Of a DNA stretch of 64,000 nt, positions 22,324 to 32,783 are shown piece by piece. The notes beneath the pieces are model-generated. The model made no database searches. It had not been told where the DNA came from and saw only the letters and a program-made list of their open reading frames with translations. Position numbers and translations under genes: made by a program. This DNA comes from Craspedostauros australis. Taxonomy: Eukaryota; Bacillariophyta; Bacillariophyceae; Mastogloiales; Achnanthaceae. How positions within the stretch are numbered: position 1 is the first letter of the stretch; the number at the start of each line of letters is the position of its first letter. Location: NCBI GenBank assembly GCA_026770025.1, contig JAMXDE010000008.1:806001-870000 (forward strand), written 5' to 3'.

Positions 22324-25152
22324 TTGATCACAGAACAGCACAGAGCAGAACACAATAGAAGCACAAGTACGACTATGGTGGTGAACGAGGAGGACAGGAG
22401 CTTCGCGACGAGGTCCATGGGGACGCACAATGACAGGTCCATCACCAGCAGCCACCATGGCAGTAGACACACGAACGGCACTAGCAACAGCAATGGCGGC
22501 AGCAATGGCAACAGCAATGGCAACCAACTAATGCCCAAGTGCTTCTGCAACTGGAGCAACTGCAGAGCATGGCAGAAGGAGTTCGCAGCCACCAACCACC
22601 CATGCTACACCGGAGCCATCAAGCTGAAGTTCTACAGGAGCAGCCCCAAGAGCATGGCGCTCAAGGCGGCCGTGGAGACCTGCCTCAACGTGGACCCCGG
22701 CCGCAGGGACGGATGGAAGCTGCAGGACGGCGACCACATGTGCCGCTTCTACGTCGCCAGGCACCACTACACGCCGCAGATCCTGGAGGCCTACAGCCGC
22801 GACAGGAAGGCCTGGGACTGGAGCCAGCCCCTCACAGCCGACCAGGCCAAGGACCTCCTCTACGCGCGCTGCCACCCCTACTACTCTGACGACGAGGCCT
22901 CTGTGGACAGCGACGACGCCAGGTACATACAGACGCCCGACGTTCCCATGGATCAGGTCAGGCAGGCCATGTTGCGCTGGCATGAGGAGCTGGATCGCAT
23001 GTACGCGGATCAGGATGAGCATGAGCATGACAATGAGCATATCAATGACAATGAGCATATCAATGACAATGAGCATATCAATGACAACCATCAGGCGCAG
23101 CATGCGGACGTGGTCAAGTCGCCCACGGGCGGCAAGTCAGCCTCGCAGCACACGCAGAGCACCTTGTCCACCAACGTCACAGACCGATTCGAGGCCATGT
23201 CCGTGGGTGGAGGCCCCAGCTTGGATCAGAGTCTTTCCCATTCTCATGTCACCAACAACACCAACACCAACAACAACACCAACAACACCAACAACGCTCC
23301 TGGCAGGGAACAACAGAACCAAGCGCTGAGGCAGCAGATCTCCATGTGTCAGGAGCAGATCGAGCAGCTCATGAACATCGTCCAGACCCTCAACACTCAT
23401 GTCAATCAAGGAGCCGCTGTTGCTCCTGCCCCTGCTACCACTCCTCCTACTCCTACTGCTACTCCTACTGCTACTGCTGTTCCCACAACCACTACCACTG
23501 CGACCAATGCGGCCAGACCGCGACGTCAGATCTCAGGTGCAGATGCCACGTTTGGTGGTGGCAATGCGACGCGTGATCAACGTCCCGAGGACACCAGCAA
23601 TGCCCCACGTCGACGCAGAGCGCGAAAGAACAACAACAGCAACAACAGCAACAACAGCAACAACAACAACCACCGCGATGATGCCAGCGGCATTCGCAGC
23701 AACACCAGCAGGACCGATGAGTCGGAGGACGAAGGATGGAGCGAGACGAAGCAGCAGACGCCACCTTCCGATGACGATGAGACGATATCCACCTTCCACA
23801 TGGCGCACACCAACAACCGATCGTCCCACTCGCGACATTCATCCCGACAATCCGCCCGCAAGGGCAGCATCCGCTCCAAAAGATCCATGCGCAGGGACAG
23901 CATACACTCCAAACGCAACTCGGCGCACTCCAGGCGCAGCATGCGAGGTGGCGCCACCACCAACAGCGGCAGCGGGGGCGGTGACGATCAGTCATGCATG
24001 TCGCAGTCGCTGCAATCCATATCGCCCAGCATCCGATCGCTGCCCAGGGAAATTGAGCTCATGGACGAGGACGATGGTGACGATGTCATGAGGCGCCGTG
24101 GTGCTGCGGCCGGCATGAACGCCATCGGCGGTGGCACGGCCACCAACGCCAACCATGTCGGCGGAGGCAACCGCGGGCACCGGGGCGGTCGCAACCATCA
24201 TCGTGGCGCTGCTGGCCCCGGCGAGGACGATCAATCCTTCTTCGATGATTCCTACCGCCGTCCAGATGACGATGCGCGATCCGTCGGGTCACGCAGCGCG
24301 GCATCTCGTCGTTCGCGTCAATCGTTTGTCGGTGGCAGGAATCGCGGTGCCCGGGGCGGATCCAATCGTCTGGCTGCCCGAACCAACGCCGGCAGCACGG
24401 CGCCAACCTACGCCACCAGCGGCAGCCAGTCACACTCCACCTCCAGCCGCGGCAGCGGCCGGGGAGGTTCCAGCGTGCCCAGCGAGATCGCCCTCTCCGG
24501 CGATGAAATGGAGGACGAGACCTCCGCCAACGTCTCCAACGACACGCTCCACGTCGTCAACCGCGACATCGTCGATCCCTACGGCGAGAAGGGCGTTTAC
24601 ACGGGTGGCCTGTCCAAGTCCACCTCCATGCCATTCGGCAAGGGACGCCTGGAGTATGAGCGTCCCGGGAGATGGTACGAAGGCGACTGGTGCCACGGCC
24701 GCTGGACAGGGTTTGGTCGCCTGTCCAATGGCGACGGCGATTTTTACGAGGGTGGCCTCAAGAATGATCACAAGCACGGCTCCGGCAAGATGAAGTTCGC
24801 AGACGGACGCATCTTCGAAGGACAGTACGTCCGCGGCCAGATGATGCAGGGCAAGATGACCTACCATGACGGCAGCGTCTACAACGGAGCCTGGGTCGAC
24901 GGCATGCGCCACGGACGCGGTAAGTGCGTCTTCGTCGACGGTTCCGAGTACGAGGGCGAGTTCAAGGAGGGAAGCTTCCACGGCCAAGGCAAGATGACAT
25001 GGAACGACGGCGGCTGGTACATCGGCCACTGGTGCGACGGCGAGATGAACGGCTACGGCAAGGAGATTCGTCCTGACGGCAGCCTACGTCATGAAGGCGA
25101 GTGGCGCAGCGGGCAGCCCCTTCGCGATTCGCAACAGCACAGGAGGCGGTAG
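22324..25152 (+). CDS. MORN-repeat protein with conserved Cys/Trp N-terminal domain (copy 2)
   Basis: Intronless, 942 residues; M18 is an alternative start. It is the tandem paralogue of the upstream gene: the N-terminal domain (C-F-C-N-W-S-N-C-R-A-W-Q, then H-H-Y-T-P-Q-I-L-E-A-Y), the basic R-K-G-S-I-R-S-K-R-S-M-R-R-D-S block, the S-L-P-R-E-I-E-L-M-D motif and seven to eight C-terminal MORN units (about 757-935) all match in the same order. The disordered middle has diverged, with expanded Asn/Ser runs, a Pro/Thr/Ala run and an 18-bp repeat encoding N-E-H-I-N-D. The duplicated pair, with conserved ends and a fast-changing middle, suggests that the two ends carry the function. Precise role unknown; MORN repeats point to membrane or scaffold binding. 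Confidence 0.85.
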   Translation: MITEQHRAEHNRSTSTTMVVNEEDRSFATRSMGTHNDRSITSSHHGSRHTNGTSNSNGGSNGNSNGNQLMPKCFCNWSNCRAWQKEFAATNHPCYTGAIKLKFYRSSPKSMALKAAVETCLNVDPGRRDGWKLQDGDHMCRFYVARHHYTPQILEAYSRDRKAWDWSQPLTADQAKDLLYARCHPYYSDDEASVDSDDARYIQTPDVPMDQVRQAMLRWHEELDRMYADQDEHEHDNEHINDNEHINDNEHINDNHQAQHADVVKSPTGGKSASQHTQSTLSTNVTDRFEAMSVGGGPSLDQSLSHSHVTNNTNTNNNTNNTNNAPGREQQNQALRQQISMCQEQIEQLMNIVQTLNTHVNQGAAVAPAPATTPPTPTATPTATAVPTTTTTATNAARPRRQISGADATFGGGNATRDQRPEDTSNAPRRRRARKNNNSNNSNNSNNNNHRDDASGIRSNTSRTDESEDEGWSETKQQTPPSDDDETISTFHMAHTNNRSSHSRHSSRQSARKGSIRSKRSMRRDSIHSKRNSAHSRRSMRGGATTNSGSGGGDDQSCMSQSLQSISPSIRSLPREIELMDEDDGDDVMRRRGAAAGMNAIGGGTATNANHVGGGNRGHRGGRNHHRGAAGPGEDDQSFFDDSYRRPDDDARSVGSRSAASRRSRQSFVGGRNRGARGGSNRLAARTNAGSTAPTYATSGSQSHSTSSRGSGRGGSSVPSEIALSGDEMEDETSANVSNDTLHVVNRDIVDPYGEKGVYTGGLSKSTSMPFGKGRLEYERPGRWYEGDWCHGRWTGFGRLSNGDGDFYEGGLKNDHKHGSGKMKFADGRIFEGQYVRGQMMQGKMTYHDGSVYNGAWVDGMRHGRGKCVFVDGSEYEGEFKEGSFHGQGKMTWNDGGWYIGHWCDGEMNGYGKEIRPDGSLRHEGEWRSGQPLRDSQQHRRR
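23032..23085. repeat. 18-bp in-frame tandem repeat (3 copies)
   Basis: Three perfect copies of AATGAGCATATCAATGAC inside MORN copy 2, encoding N-E-H-I-N-D. Absent from the paralogue, so it arose after the duplication. Confidence 0.95.
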
Positions 25153-25786
25153 GCGGCGCAACGCAATGCAATGCAATTATGCCGATGCCCACCGTAATAT
25201 AGCATGCAGAATATACTCTATAGCATAGCATAATATAGCATAGCATGGTGCCATTGTACTCGATCTTTGCTCTTTTCTATTGGTGTTGCGGAGAGATGTG
25301 GAAGAATGGTACGAGTACTAATCCTGCGCTGTAGTGATGATGCTCGTAGCAACCGCGATGAAGCTAGAAGGATACGACTACTCCTACGACTTGTTCGAGC
25401 ATCCACTCACAACAATTCCGAACACGGTGAGAAAAATGAATGACCCACGCTCATGCCTGTTGGCGCGGAGATATTTCTTTGTGTGGACAGATGGTGACCA
25501 GCTGCCGGAACGCTGACACACAAAGAACAAGCATCCCATCATCGGTCTCTGTCTCTCTCGGATACCATTGTTCCTCTGCATTCATCTTTCGGATCGTAAA
25601 ACGTAAGTGGCCATCACATCGAAGTGAGAACGAGTGCGTCCATCACAGCAACCATAATAACCACAACAGCCACAACAACCATAATAACCACAACAGCCAC
25701 AACAACCATAATAACCACAATAACCACAACAGCCACAACAAACACACAAATCACAACAACCCAATTCAGCAACAGCAACAGCAACA
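25153..25786. other. Intergenic plus leader of the plastid-protein gene
   Basis: No gene supported. It contains an AT-rich TATAGCATAGC stretch (about 25190-25245), a TACGAGTA copy at 25310 and a CA-rich leader with a 27-bp minisatellite. Confidence 0.55.
25649..25743. repeat. 27-bp minisatellite in the 5' leader
   Basis: About three and a half copies of a 27-base unit built from ACCATAATAA and CCACAACAGCCAC blocks, ending about 45 bp before the start codon at 25787. Confidence 0.85.
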
Positions 25787-26981
25787 ATGAAGATCCTTCT
25801 CTTGCTTTGGATTCCAACCGTCGCCACGGCCTTTGCCTTGAGCCCATCCAAGCAACAGCGTTGCTCCACCACATTGAACGTCGGCCTGTCGCATTGGCAG
25901 GATGGTGGCAGCAACGACGATTGGAGCGACAAGCCAATTCCGAAGTACGAATCCACAGCAACCCGGTCATCGCTGGGGCCTGTGCCTGCCGTGCAACGAT
26001 GGATGAAGGAGGACGTCATGATCGACCCGAGCTACACGTTGACCATGGCGGTCGCTGCGCTGGGTCCGTTGATCATGTGGTATCATCCATGTAAGTTGTG
26101 ATCACATGTGTCTGTGGGTGTGTGGGTATGATGGTGGGTTTGGTGACGGATGCCGCGAGCGGATACAGATACGGGTGCGCATGTGAGAATTCCTCTTCAG
26201 AAGAGCGCTGAAGCCTCTTCACCCTCTGCGTGCACCATTGCTATGAACGACATCAGCATTCCCATTGCGTATCGTAGAATGCCAACCTCACCCATGCATC
26301 ATGCACCACGCCATACTCTCTCGTCTTGCTCGTTGCCATCGTCGCCTTCTTGTTCTTGTTCTGTTGTTCCTTCGGATCTTCCGTTGGTGTTCTTTTCCCC
26401 TCCCCGTACTTTTCCAACGGCTCGGTTGAATGCAAATGCCATCCATCCGACTATCATCATTTTCATACCATGCGCATCATACCATACGCATCATCCACCT
26501 CACAGCCTACGCATTGGATGGATCCCCCTCTATGATCGGGATCATGGGTGGGTGCTTCCACCTGCTGTTCGCTGCGCTGCTCTGGGTGCAGACTCGTCGC
26601 GTTCGCTGCGTCTTTGAGCGCGATGCCTTTGAGTTCTACAACATCAAGGGGCACAAGCTCGATCTCGACAAGGGCGCCCGTTTGGAGACCAAACCGTCCA
26701 ACTACGTCACGGGATCTTCCAATCGTTGGAGGTATGACAGCATCATCCACTACGGATTCTTCCCCTCCGAGCGATTCCCTGTCATCTGCTATTTCAAGGA
26801 GACAGATACGCCGGAGGAGCAGTGGAATCGCTGGTTCGCGGCATTTGATTCCTACGGACGTGGCCAACCGCACTTCTTCCCGGGCATCTGCGACGTCGCC
26901 CAGTTCAAGCACGAGATGGAGAGCCGCGGAGTGAAGAGAAAGGAGATCCCCACATTCAAGAAGTTGGCAAGCCCCAAATGA
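25787..26981 (+). CDS. Plastid-targeted DUF3119-like membrane protein
   Basis: Two exons, 25787-26090 and 26506-26981; the intron 26091-26505 (GTAAGT...CACAG, phase 1) yields a 259-residue protein. The N-terminus is a signal peptide ending A-T-A-F-A-L, matching the ASAFAP-type junction of diatom bipartite plastid presequences, followed by a Ser/Thr-rich transit segment. Two adjacent hydrophobic helices flank the splice junction (T-M-A-V-A-A-L-G-P-L-I-M-W and G-I-M-G-G-C-F-H-L-L-F-A-A-L-L-W). The soluble part has V-R-C-V-F-E-R-D-A-F-E, then R-Y-D-S-I-I-H-Y-G-F-F-P-S and F-P-V-I-C-Y-F-K-E, which fit the cyanobacterial/plastid DUF3119 pattern. Function unknown; probably thylakoid or plastid envelope. 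Convergent with the isomerase gene, 414 bp apart. Confidence 0.8.
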
Positions 26982-27395
26982 GAATGTATCCATCCTGCAC
27001 AGCGATTCAATGGTGCCCCTCTGGGGTATGCGCGAAGCGTGTACGGCGCAGAGGGACCATGCCATGCGTACAAGTCGTCTGGCAAACGGCGAGAGCACCA
27101 AGACGAAAATCGTGGAGATGCAAGGTCCAAGGCCCCACTTGACTTCCTCCCACACCGAATCTTTGATTCATCAAATCCATTCTAAACACAGACAGAAAAA
27201 CAATAGATATCTCATACATTCCATCATGCGCACGAGTAATGGTGTCGTTCATTGTTGATTCTGCGTCTTTGCTTTACCACATCGTGGGATGTGCGGACCA
27301 TCATACTCGGAGGAGTGTAATACGAAATCCCTACTTCGCAGGCACAGGATCACCGAGTCACCCCTTTCGTTTATCCGTCCAAGACAGAATGACAT
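26982..27395. other. 3' intergenic spacer between convergent genes
   Basis: No gene. It holds the 3' flanks of the DUF3119-like gene and the enoyl-CoA isomerase gene. Confidence 0.7.
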
Positions 27396-28645
27396 TTAAC
27401 TGCTGCCTTTCTTCTGCCGCGATTTCGCAAGCGAATCTATGTACACCTGGAGGTTGTTTTGAACGTGCTCTTGCGTCATGAAGGCGCAGAAATCATCAGC
27501 ATCCGATTGCCGATGCCGAATGAGATCATCGATGCGAGGCTTGCGGAACCACAGCTTGCTGTCGGCGCGTGCTGCGGAAGGTATTTCTGCCACCCATGAT
27601 CGCAGGTAGGATTGCGCAGCCTCCAGGATGGCGTCGTCATGCGTCATCTCGACGAGCTGATCGACCAGACCAACTTGCAGGGCGTCGTTGGCATTGAACA
27701 GAGTGCCGCGCGCAAGGGCGAGTTCGGCATCGCGTCTTCCGATCGTATCGATGTACAACTGCGCCAACCACGGCGCGCAAACGATGCCAAGCCTGGACTC
27801 GTTGAGACCGATGTTGTAGGAGCCATTTGTCGCTGTGGTCGTCGCTTGCGGTGGCGATGCGAACATGCGGTAATCACAGAGCATGGCGAGGATGCAGCCA
27901 CCAGCGATGGTATGGCCTCGGATGGAGGCGACCGAGGCCAACCTGGAGCCGTACAGGTCGATGTAGAGCTGCTGGAAGGCATGCCAGTACAGAGGCAGGC
28001 GATTTTCATCGGGCTTGTGAAATTCTTTCAGATCCAGGCCAGCCGAGAAGATGTTGGGGACCGCGGAATGCAGCACGAGGCCATGGATAGAATCATCCGA
28101 CTCGGCTGCTTTGACCGTCTCCGACAAGGTCTGCAGCCTGTACTTGTAGCGTGATGCATATTTCGCATGGTAGTTGAGTATAGAGTGGAGTATTGCAATT
28201 GTGCATTGGCGTGCAAGTGGGAGCATGATATGATACACGTGAGCGCGCACATGAGCGTTTTGCGGATGGAGAGGAAACGGAAATCAGTTGGTTGAGCCCG
28301 CAGGCAGAAGACCATAGAGTATTATATAATAGAATATAATAGTACGCATTCATTGAACAGTCTCTGCAGAGAAAGAGAAAGCGAGGCATTAAGCGGCACA
28401 TACATCTCAAGTGACAGCGTGTTGACTGGCGGGCTGTTCAAGGTGACAGTGATGATACCGCTATCAGTCTCCTTGTCGATCAGCACCAAGGAAGAGGAGG
28501 GTGAGCTTGATTCATTTGAGAGACGCCGGATGAGAGTGCCTTGTGCAACCGTATTGTGGAGCGGACGTCCGCCGGGAAGAAGTCTGCGGTTGGTGGCTGC
28601 TTGTGTTGCCTTCCGCAATGGTCTGAGGAAGTGGATGGATGCCAT
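27396..28645 (-). CDS. ECI1: Mitochondrial delta3,delta2-enoyl-CoA isomerase (ECI1/DCI type)
   Basis: Two exons, 28645-28404 and 28137-27396; the intron 28403-28138 (GTATGT...TACAG, phase 2) gives T-L-S-L-E-M-L-Q-T-L-S across the junction, aligning without gaps with the animal enzyme. Product 327 residues. The Arg-rich N-terminus (about 1-45) lacks acids and is a mitochondrial presequence. Crotonase-fold landmarks: P-P-V-N-T-L-S-L-E (73-80), oxyanion-hole F-S-A-G-L-D-L, G-H-T-I-A-G-G-C, and G-L-N-E-S-R-L-G-I, whose Glu matches the catalytic Glu of ECI1; the tail F-M-T-Q-E-H-V-Q-N-N-L-Q-V-Y also fits. It shifts cis/trans double bonds of unsaturated fatty acyl-CoA to the 2-trans form for beta-oxidation. 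It is complete and looks functional. Confidence 0.9.
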
Positions 28646-31070
28646 GTTTACATGTGACAGAGTACGAGCTATGTGCGCTGTTGTGGTTGTGCTGATGTTT
28701 TGTCTTCGTCGCTGGTCTGGGGCCCTTGCGTTGGGTCTGCGCTGTGCATTCTTCTGTTTTCTGTCGATGGTGACACGTTTTGTTGTTCGCTGAAGTTGGT
28801 GGCTCCAATGGCGGATCGTGTGTCAGTGGTGCGTGTCTCGTGGCGTTCTCATTTTCAATGGAGGCCGTCAACAAGTTCCGGTACTGATGGCTTGGTTGTC
28901 CGCAATGCTGTCAACCCTTCGCGAGAGGGTCTTCTGGATACGACGTGCGGTATCCGATCTGGTTTGGGGGAAACGCCATCTCTTCTCCCAGAGCAGAATT
29001 TCAATTCTCGTCGTTGCCGTCGTTGCCGCTGTTGCGATGTGTAGAGTATTTCAATTCTGCCGTTGCCAAGGCATTTCATAGCTCGGCACATAATAGATCT
29101 GCCATACCCTGACATTTGGAGTGCAACTGTGTCGCAATGGAATGGGATATGCTTTGGTCTCTGCGTCGCTGTCCTCTCTCTAGGCGGTTGAGATCCTGCA
29201 ATCTTGAACGATGCAAATATTCGTGGCACGTCGAGAATTGAGACATCGCGATGATCATTGGAAAGGTTCTTGCGTGGGTATTCATGCGTGTGTATGGTAG
29301 GTACGACAGAGTTTGATTGTTGGTCATGCTGTCATGTCCGTGCCATGTTCGTTCTTGACGAGCAGTACTCTCGTACCATCCGAGTACACCGGGGAAGATG
29401 AACTCGTGGACCAGAACATCACATCACATCACATCACATCAGTACCATAGATCGTACTCGTAGCACGTGTTGGTCTCTGATGCCATCATCTTTTGTTGAA
29501 GTTTGCTGTCGACATGGGGTCTCGATTACCCGTGCCCGTGCTCGTACTTGTATTGCGCCATCGTACCAAATTATGATTGATACACCTGCCATCGTATCCG
29601 TATCCGCATCCGCATCCAGCTTCATGTCCACAGGGATGGGGCGACTGCTTTCTGGCTGAAGCGTGCTGAATTATTGGTTGGATCATCAGGCTCATATATT
29701 CCGTATAATAGAATGAAATACTATACTCGTACCCACGAGTGTGTGTGTGTGCGCATACCATGTTCCTGCCCAGGCAATCTCAGGATTCCCAACCAGATGG
29801 GGGATCTCATTTGTGGTGATGAGGCGAATGCCAGGATACGAGCAGGAGTACATCGTGCCAGGAGTTGTATTCTCCTCCCGATTCCAGAGTGTTCCGGCAG
29901 CTTGGGCATAGCAGATCAACTTCGTGTGACCTGAGGAGAGCAGAGCACTCTGGCTGGATTGCCCCCTGTCGTGGATGCGATTGGCGATTGGCAGGTCCAT
30001 CTGGTGCCTGATATCTGATGTCTTCTCGTTGCATTGGTGTTGGTATTGCCAATGCTGCTGTTCCTGAGGACGTCCTTGACGGCATTCGTCATGACCATCG
30101 GCAGCGAAACCGGTCACCGGCATCCATCTCTCGTCATGCTGCAATGCTTCCTTCGCTCGCCGTCTTTCCTGCCCACAAGGCTAGTTGTGTTGGCCATGAC
30201 GATCGGCATCATCCATTGCTCACCATCGTCGGCCACGATTGCCCGCTCGTCGTCTCCGGAATTCACATGGGTGTATCAGCACAGCGCACCAAGCCGGACA
30301 ACACAACAGGCCGGACAATGCAACGCAGAGCTGAATTCGAAATGAAAACGGAAAGAAACCGACGGCGTGGCGCGAGACGTGCGGGATGCGTGAGATGCAC
30401 GTGCCTTGGTGACGAGGGTTGAAGTCAGACCCATCGACAGTTCCGATCTTTCTTTTTTCGCAACAGGGTGGCGTCTGAAGATTGGCGTGTGTCAGGCTCG
30501 TGGCTTGATCTAGAACTGGTGGAAATTGGTTCCACGTGGAAGGGAATGGCAATTTGATCGCGTGCTGGATGCGTGCTGGGTGCGTGCCGGGTATCTTTGA
30601 TGTCACATTTTGGCCAGCACACGTCTTTTCGCCACAAACGCAAAGAAAAAGGCGCGTGTCGTTCCTTCACGCGTCACGATTTCGCCGTGTGAGCCAACCA
30701 AGCCGCATCTCTCGTCATGTATCGAGCACACGATTTTGGTGCGCGGTTGCCAATGGCGGCATCATGCCCTCACTCCTTGGTGTGATGATGTGTCACTGCT
30801 TGTTGTTGCAGGTTGCCTTTGGTGTGGATCGTTCGGCGAGGCAAGGATTCTGTTTGGCTTCTGATGTGTTGCAACGCAATTGCACGCATGACACCTGTCA
30901 TCTCCTGGTCGTTCTTGTTGTCTGCACGCCATCCTTCTCGCATCCTTCCCGCATCCTTCTTTCAAGTTTCCTTCGCCTTTCCTCTGTTTTGCTTCTATTC
31001 TCTCACAAAAACAAATCTTGTACAAAGGCAAACCACACAACAACCAACAACCAACAACCCAATTTCCATC
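28646..31070. other. Intergenic, no supported gene
   Basis: About 2.4 kb between divergent genes. Open frames up to about 200 codons have no recognised domain and poor composition. It contains an ACATC repeat (29416), TACTCGTA at 29455 and 29724, and the CA-rich leader just before 31071. Confidence 0.5.
29416..29440. repeat. (ACATC)5 microsatellite
   Basis: Five perfect ACATC units. Confidence 0.95.
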
Positions 31071-32783
31071 ATGGTTCAGTTCCGCTCCCTCGCCCTCCTC
31101 TCCGTCCTCGCCACGGCCGCCGCTTCTACCGAGAAGATCGCCAACTATGAGCCAGAGACCAAGGTCACCGACCACGTACGTAACAATACACCACCCCCAT
31201 GCATTCAGCATGTCCATTCAGCATGTCCACTCAGCATGTGCAGTATGGATAGATCCAATCATCATTGCAACAATGCAACTGCGCAAGCCGCTGCTGCTGC
31301 TGCTGCTGCCGCAACACCTTTCTCACGTGTCTTCACAATCCAACCATTCCGCCGCCATGCCCACCCCCACTTTAACTCCTGATGCCCACAGAATGCCCTC
31401 GACCAGGACCAAAAGCTGATCGAGACCCTCCTCTCCGAGACCAACAACGACCAGGCCTTCAACCAGGCCAAGGCCGTCTACGAGCAGGGAGCCTTCTCCA
31501 AGTCCGTCGCCACCCTCCAGGTCACAGCCCTCACCGCTGCGTTCAACAAGGGAGACAAGGTCACTGGAATTGATGTCTCCGGAGAAACCGTCACCGGAAC
31601 CGTCTTCAAGAACGTTGCCATCGGCGCAGACGAGCTCATGGTGCAGTACGACACCACCGCCATCCAGGCCACCTACGTTGACTGCAAGGTCGGAGCAAAC
31701 CCCGATCCTGTCACCAGCGGATGCCTCAAGCAAAGCGGAACCATCACCATCGAAGGTTTCGCCACCCCAATCACCTACCAGTACGTCGTTGGAACCGACA
31801 ACAACAACGAGCGCAACATCCAGGGATTCTCCCTCCAGGCTGAGGACAAGATGTTCGATTGCGGCAAGGGATGCCCACACGCCACCTACAACAAGTTCTT
31901 CAAGTACTACGGATTCCACAACTACGCCGACAAGTGGGTGCAGGCCGCCTTCGCCGGAAACAGCGCCGGACTCACCAACGGTAACGCCGACTTCTCGCAG
32001 TACACCAACATCGGAAAGGAGCAGATCATCAAGAAGGCCACCTCCTACATGCACATCTGGATGTACGTCATCCGCGAGATGGAGGACGCCGTCAACGACT
32101 GCAACGACAACTGTGCCACTGAAGGATGCAACGACGATCCAGTCCACGCGTGGGACGAGGCCGTCGCCTTCTACACAGGATCCCTCGAGGGCACCGACGG
32201 CTCCGGATCCGGCGTCATGCCATATGCCCTCGCCGACAAGCGCTGCCAGAACTTCAAGACCTGCGGCGTCGATGCCGACCAGGTCACAGGTACGTCCAAC
32301 GTCAACCTGGAGATCTTCCAGGAATTCCGCCAGGGAATCGACAAGCTCGTCGATAAACAGTGCGCAGATGGCCGCGCCCACCTCGAGGCCATCGAGAAGC
32401 AGATGTTCATCCCGCTCATCCAGGGAACCATCAGATACGCCTACAAGGTCGGCGTCGACGGCGACGGCGAGCAGTCCAAGTCCGAGGGTGCTGCCTTCGC
32501 CGCCGCCATCCTCCCAGTCGTCCACGCTTGCGACGAAGACGATGCCACCACGATCTACGACAACATGCGCGTCGGTGCCTCCTCCACCGACTTCGAAGCC
32601 GTCAAGAAGGCCTTCGAGAGCCAGTACAAGTGCATGGGAGTCGACGGCAAGAAGGTCGGTGGACTCTGGAACGACGACCTCCAGAAGTACTACGACGGAG
32701 CCGAGCCAAGCAGCGCCTCCATGACCACCACCATCCTCGCCTTCGGTGCCGCCGGTGTTGCCGCCGTCAGCATGCTCTTCTAA
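31071..32783 (+). CDS. FEA1/phytotransferrin-like secreted iron-assimilation protein
   Basis: Two exons, 31071-31175 and 31392-32783; the intron 31176-31391 (GTACGT...CACAG, phase 0) gives a 498-residue protein. An N-terminal signal peptide (F-R-S-L-A-L-L-S-V-L-A-T-A-A-A-S) and a C-terminal hydrophobic tail with no charged end after S-S-A-S-M suggest secretion and GPI anchoring. The core motif H-A-W-D-E-A-V-A-F-Y-T-G-S-L-E-G at about 287, followed by T-D-G-S-G-S-G and D-K-R-C-Q-N-F, is characteristic of algal FEA1/H43 low-iron proteins, whose fold is related to diatom phytotransferrin (ISIP2A). Family members act at the cell surface in ferric iron uptake and rise under iron limitation or high CO2. 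Codons are almost entirely C/G-ending, consistent with high expression. Iron binding is inferred. Confidence 0.8.

Noticed and set aside
31323..32525. 400-codon minus open frame across the FEA1-like gene
   Set aside because: Produced by the extreme C-ending codons of the sense gene; its repeats of Val/Leu/Gly/Asp are not protein-like.
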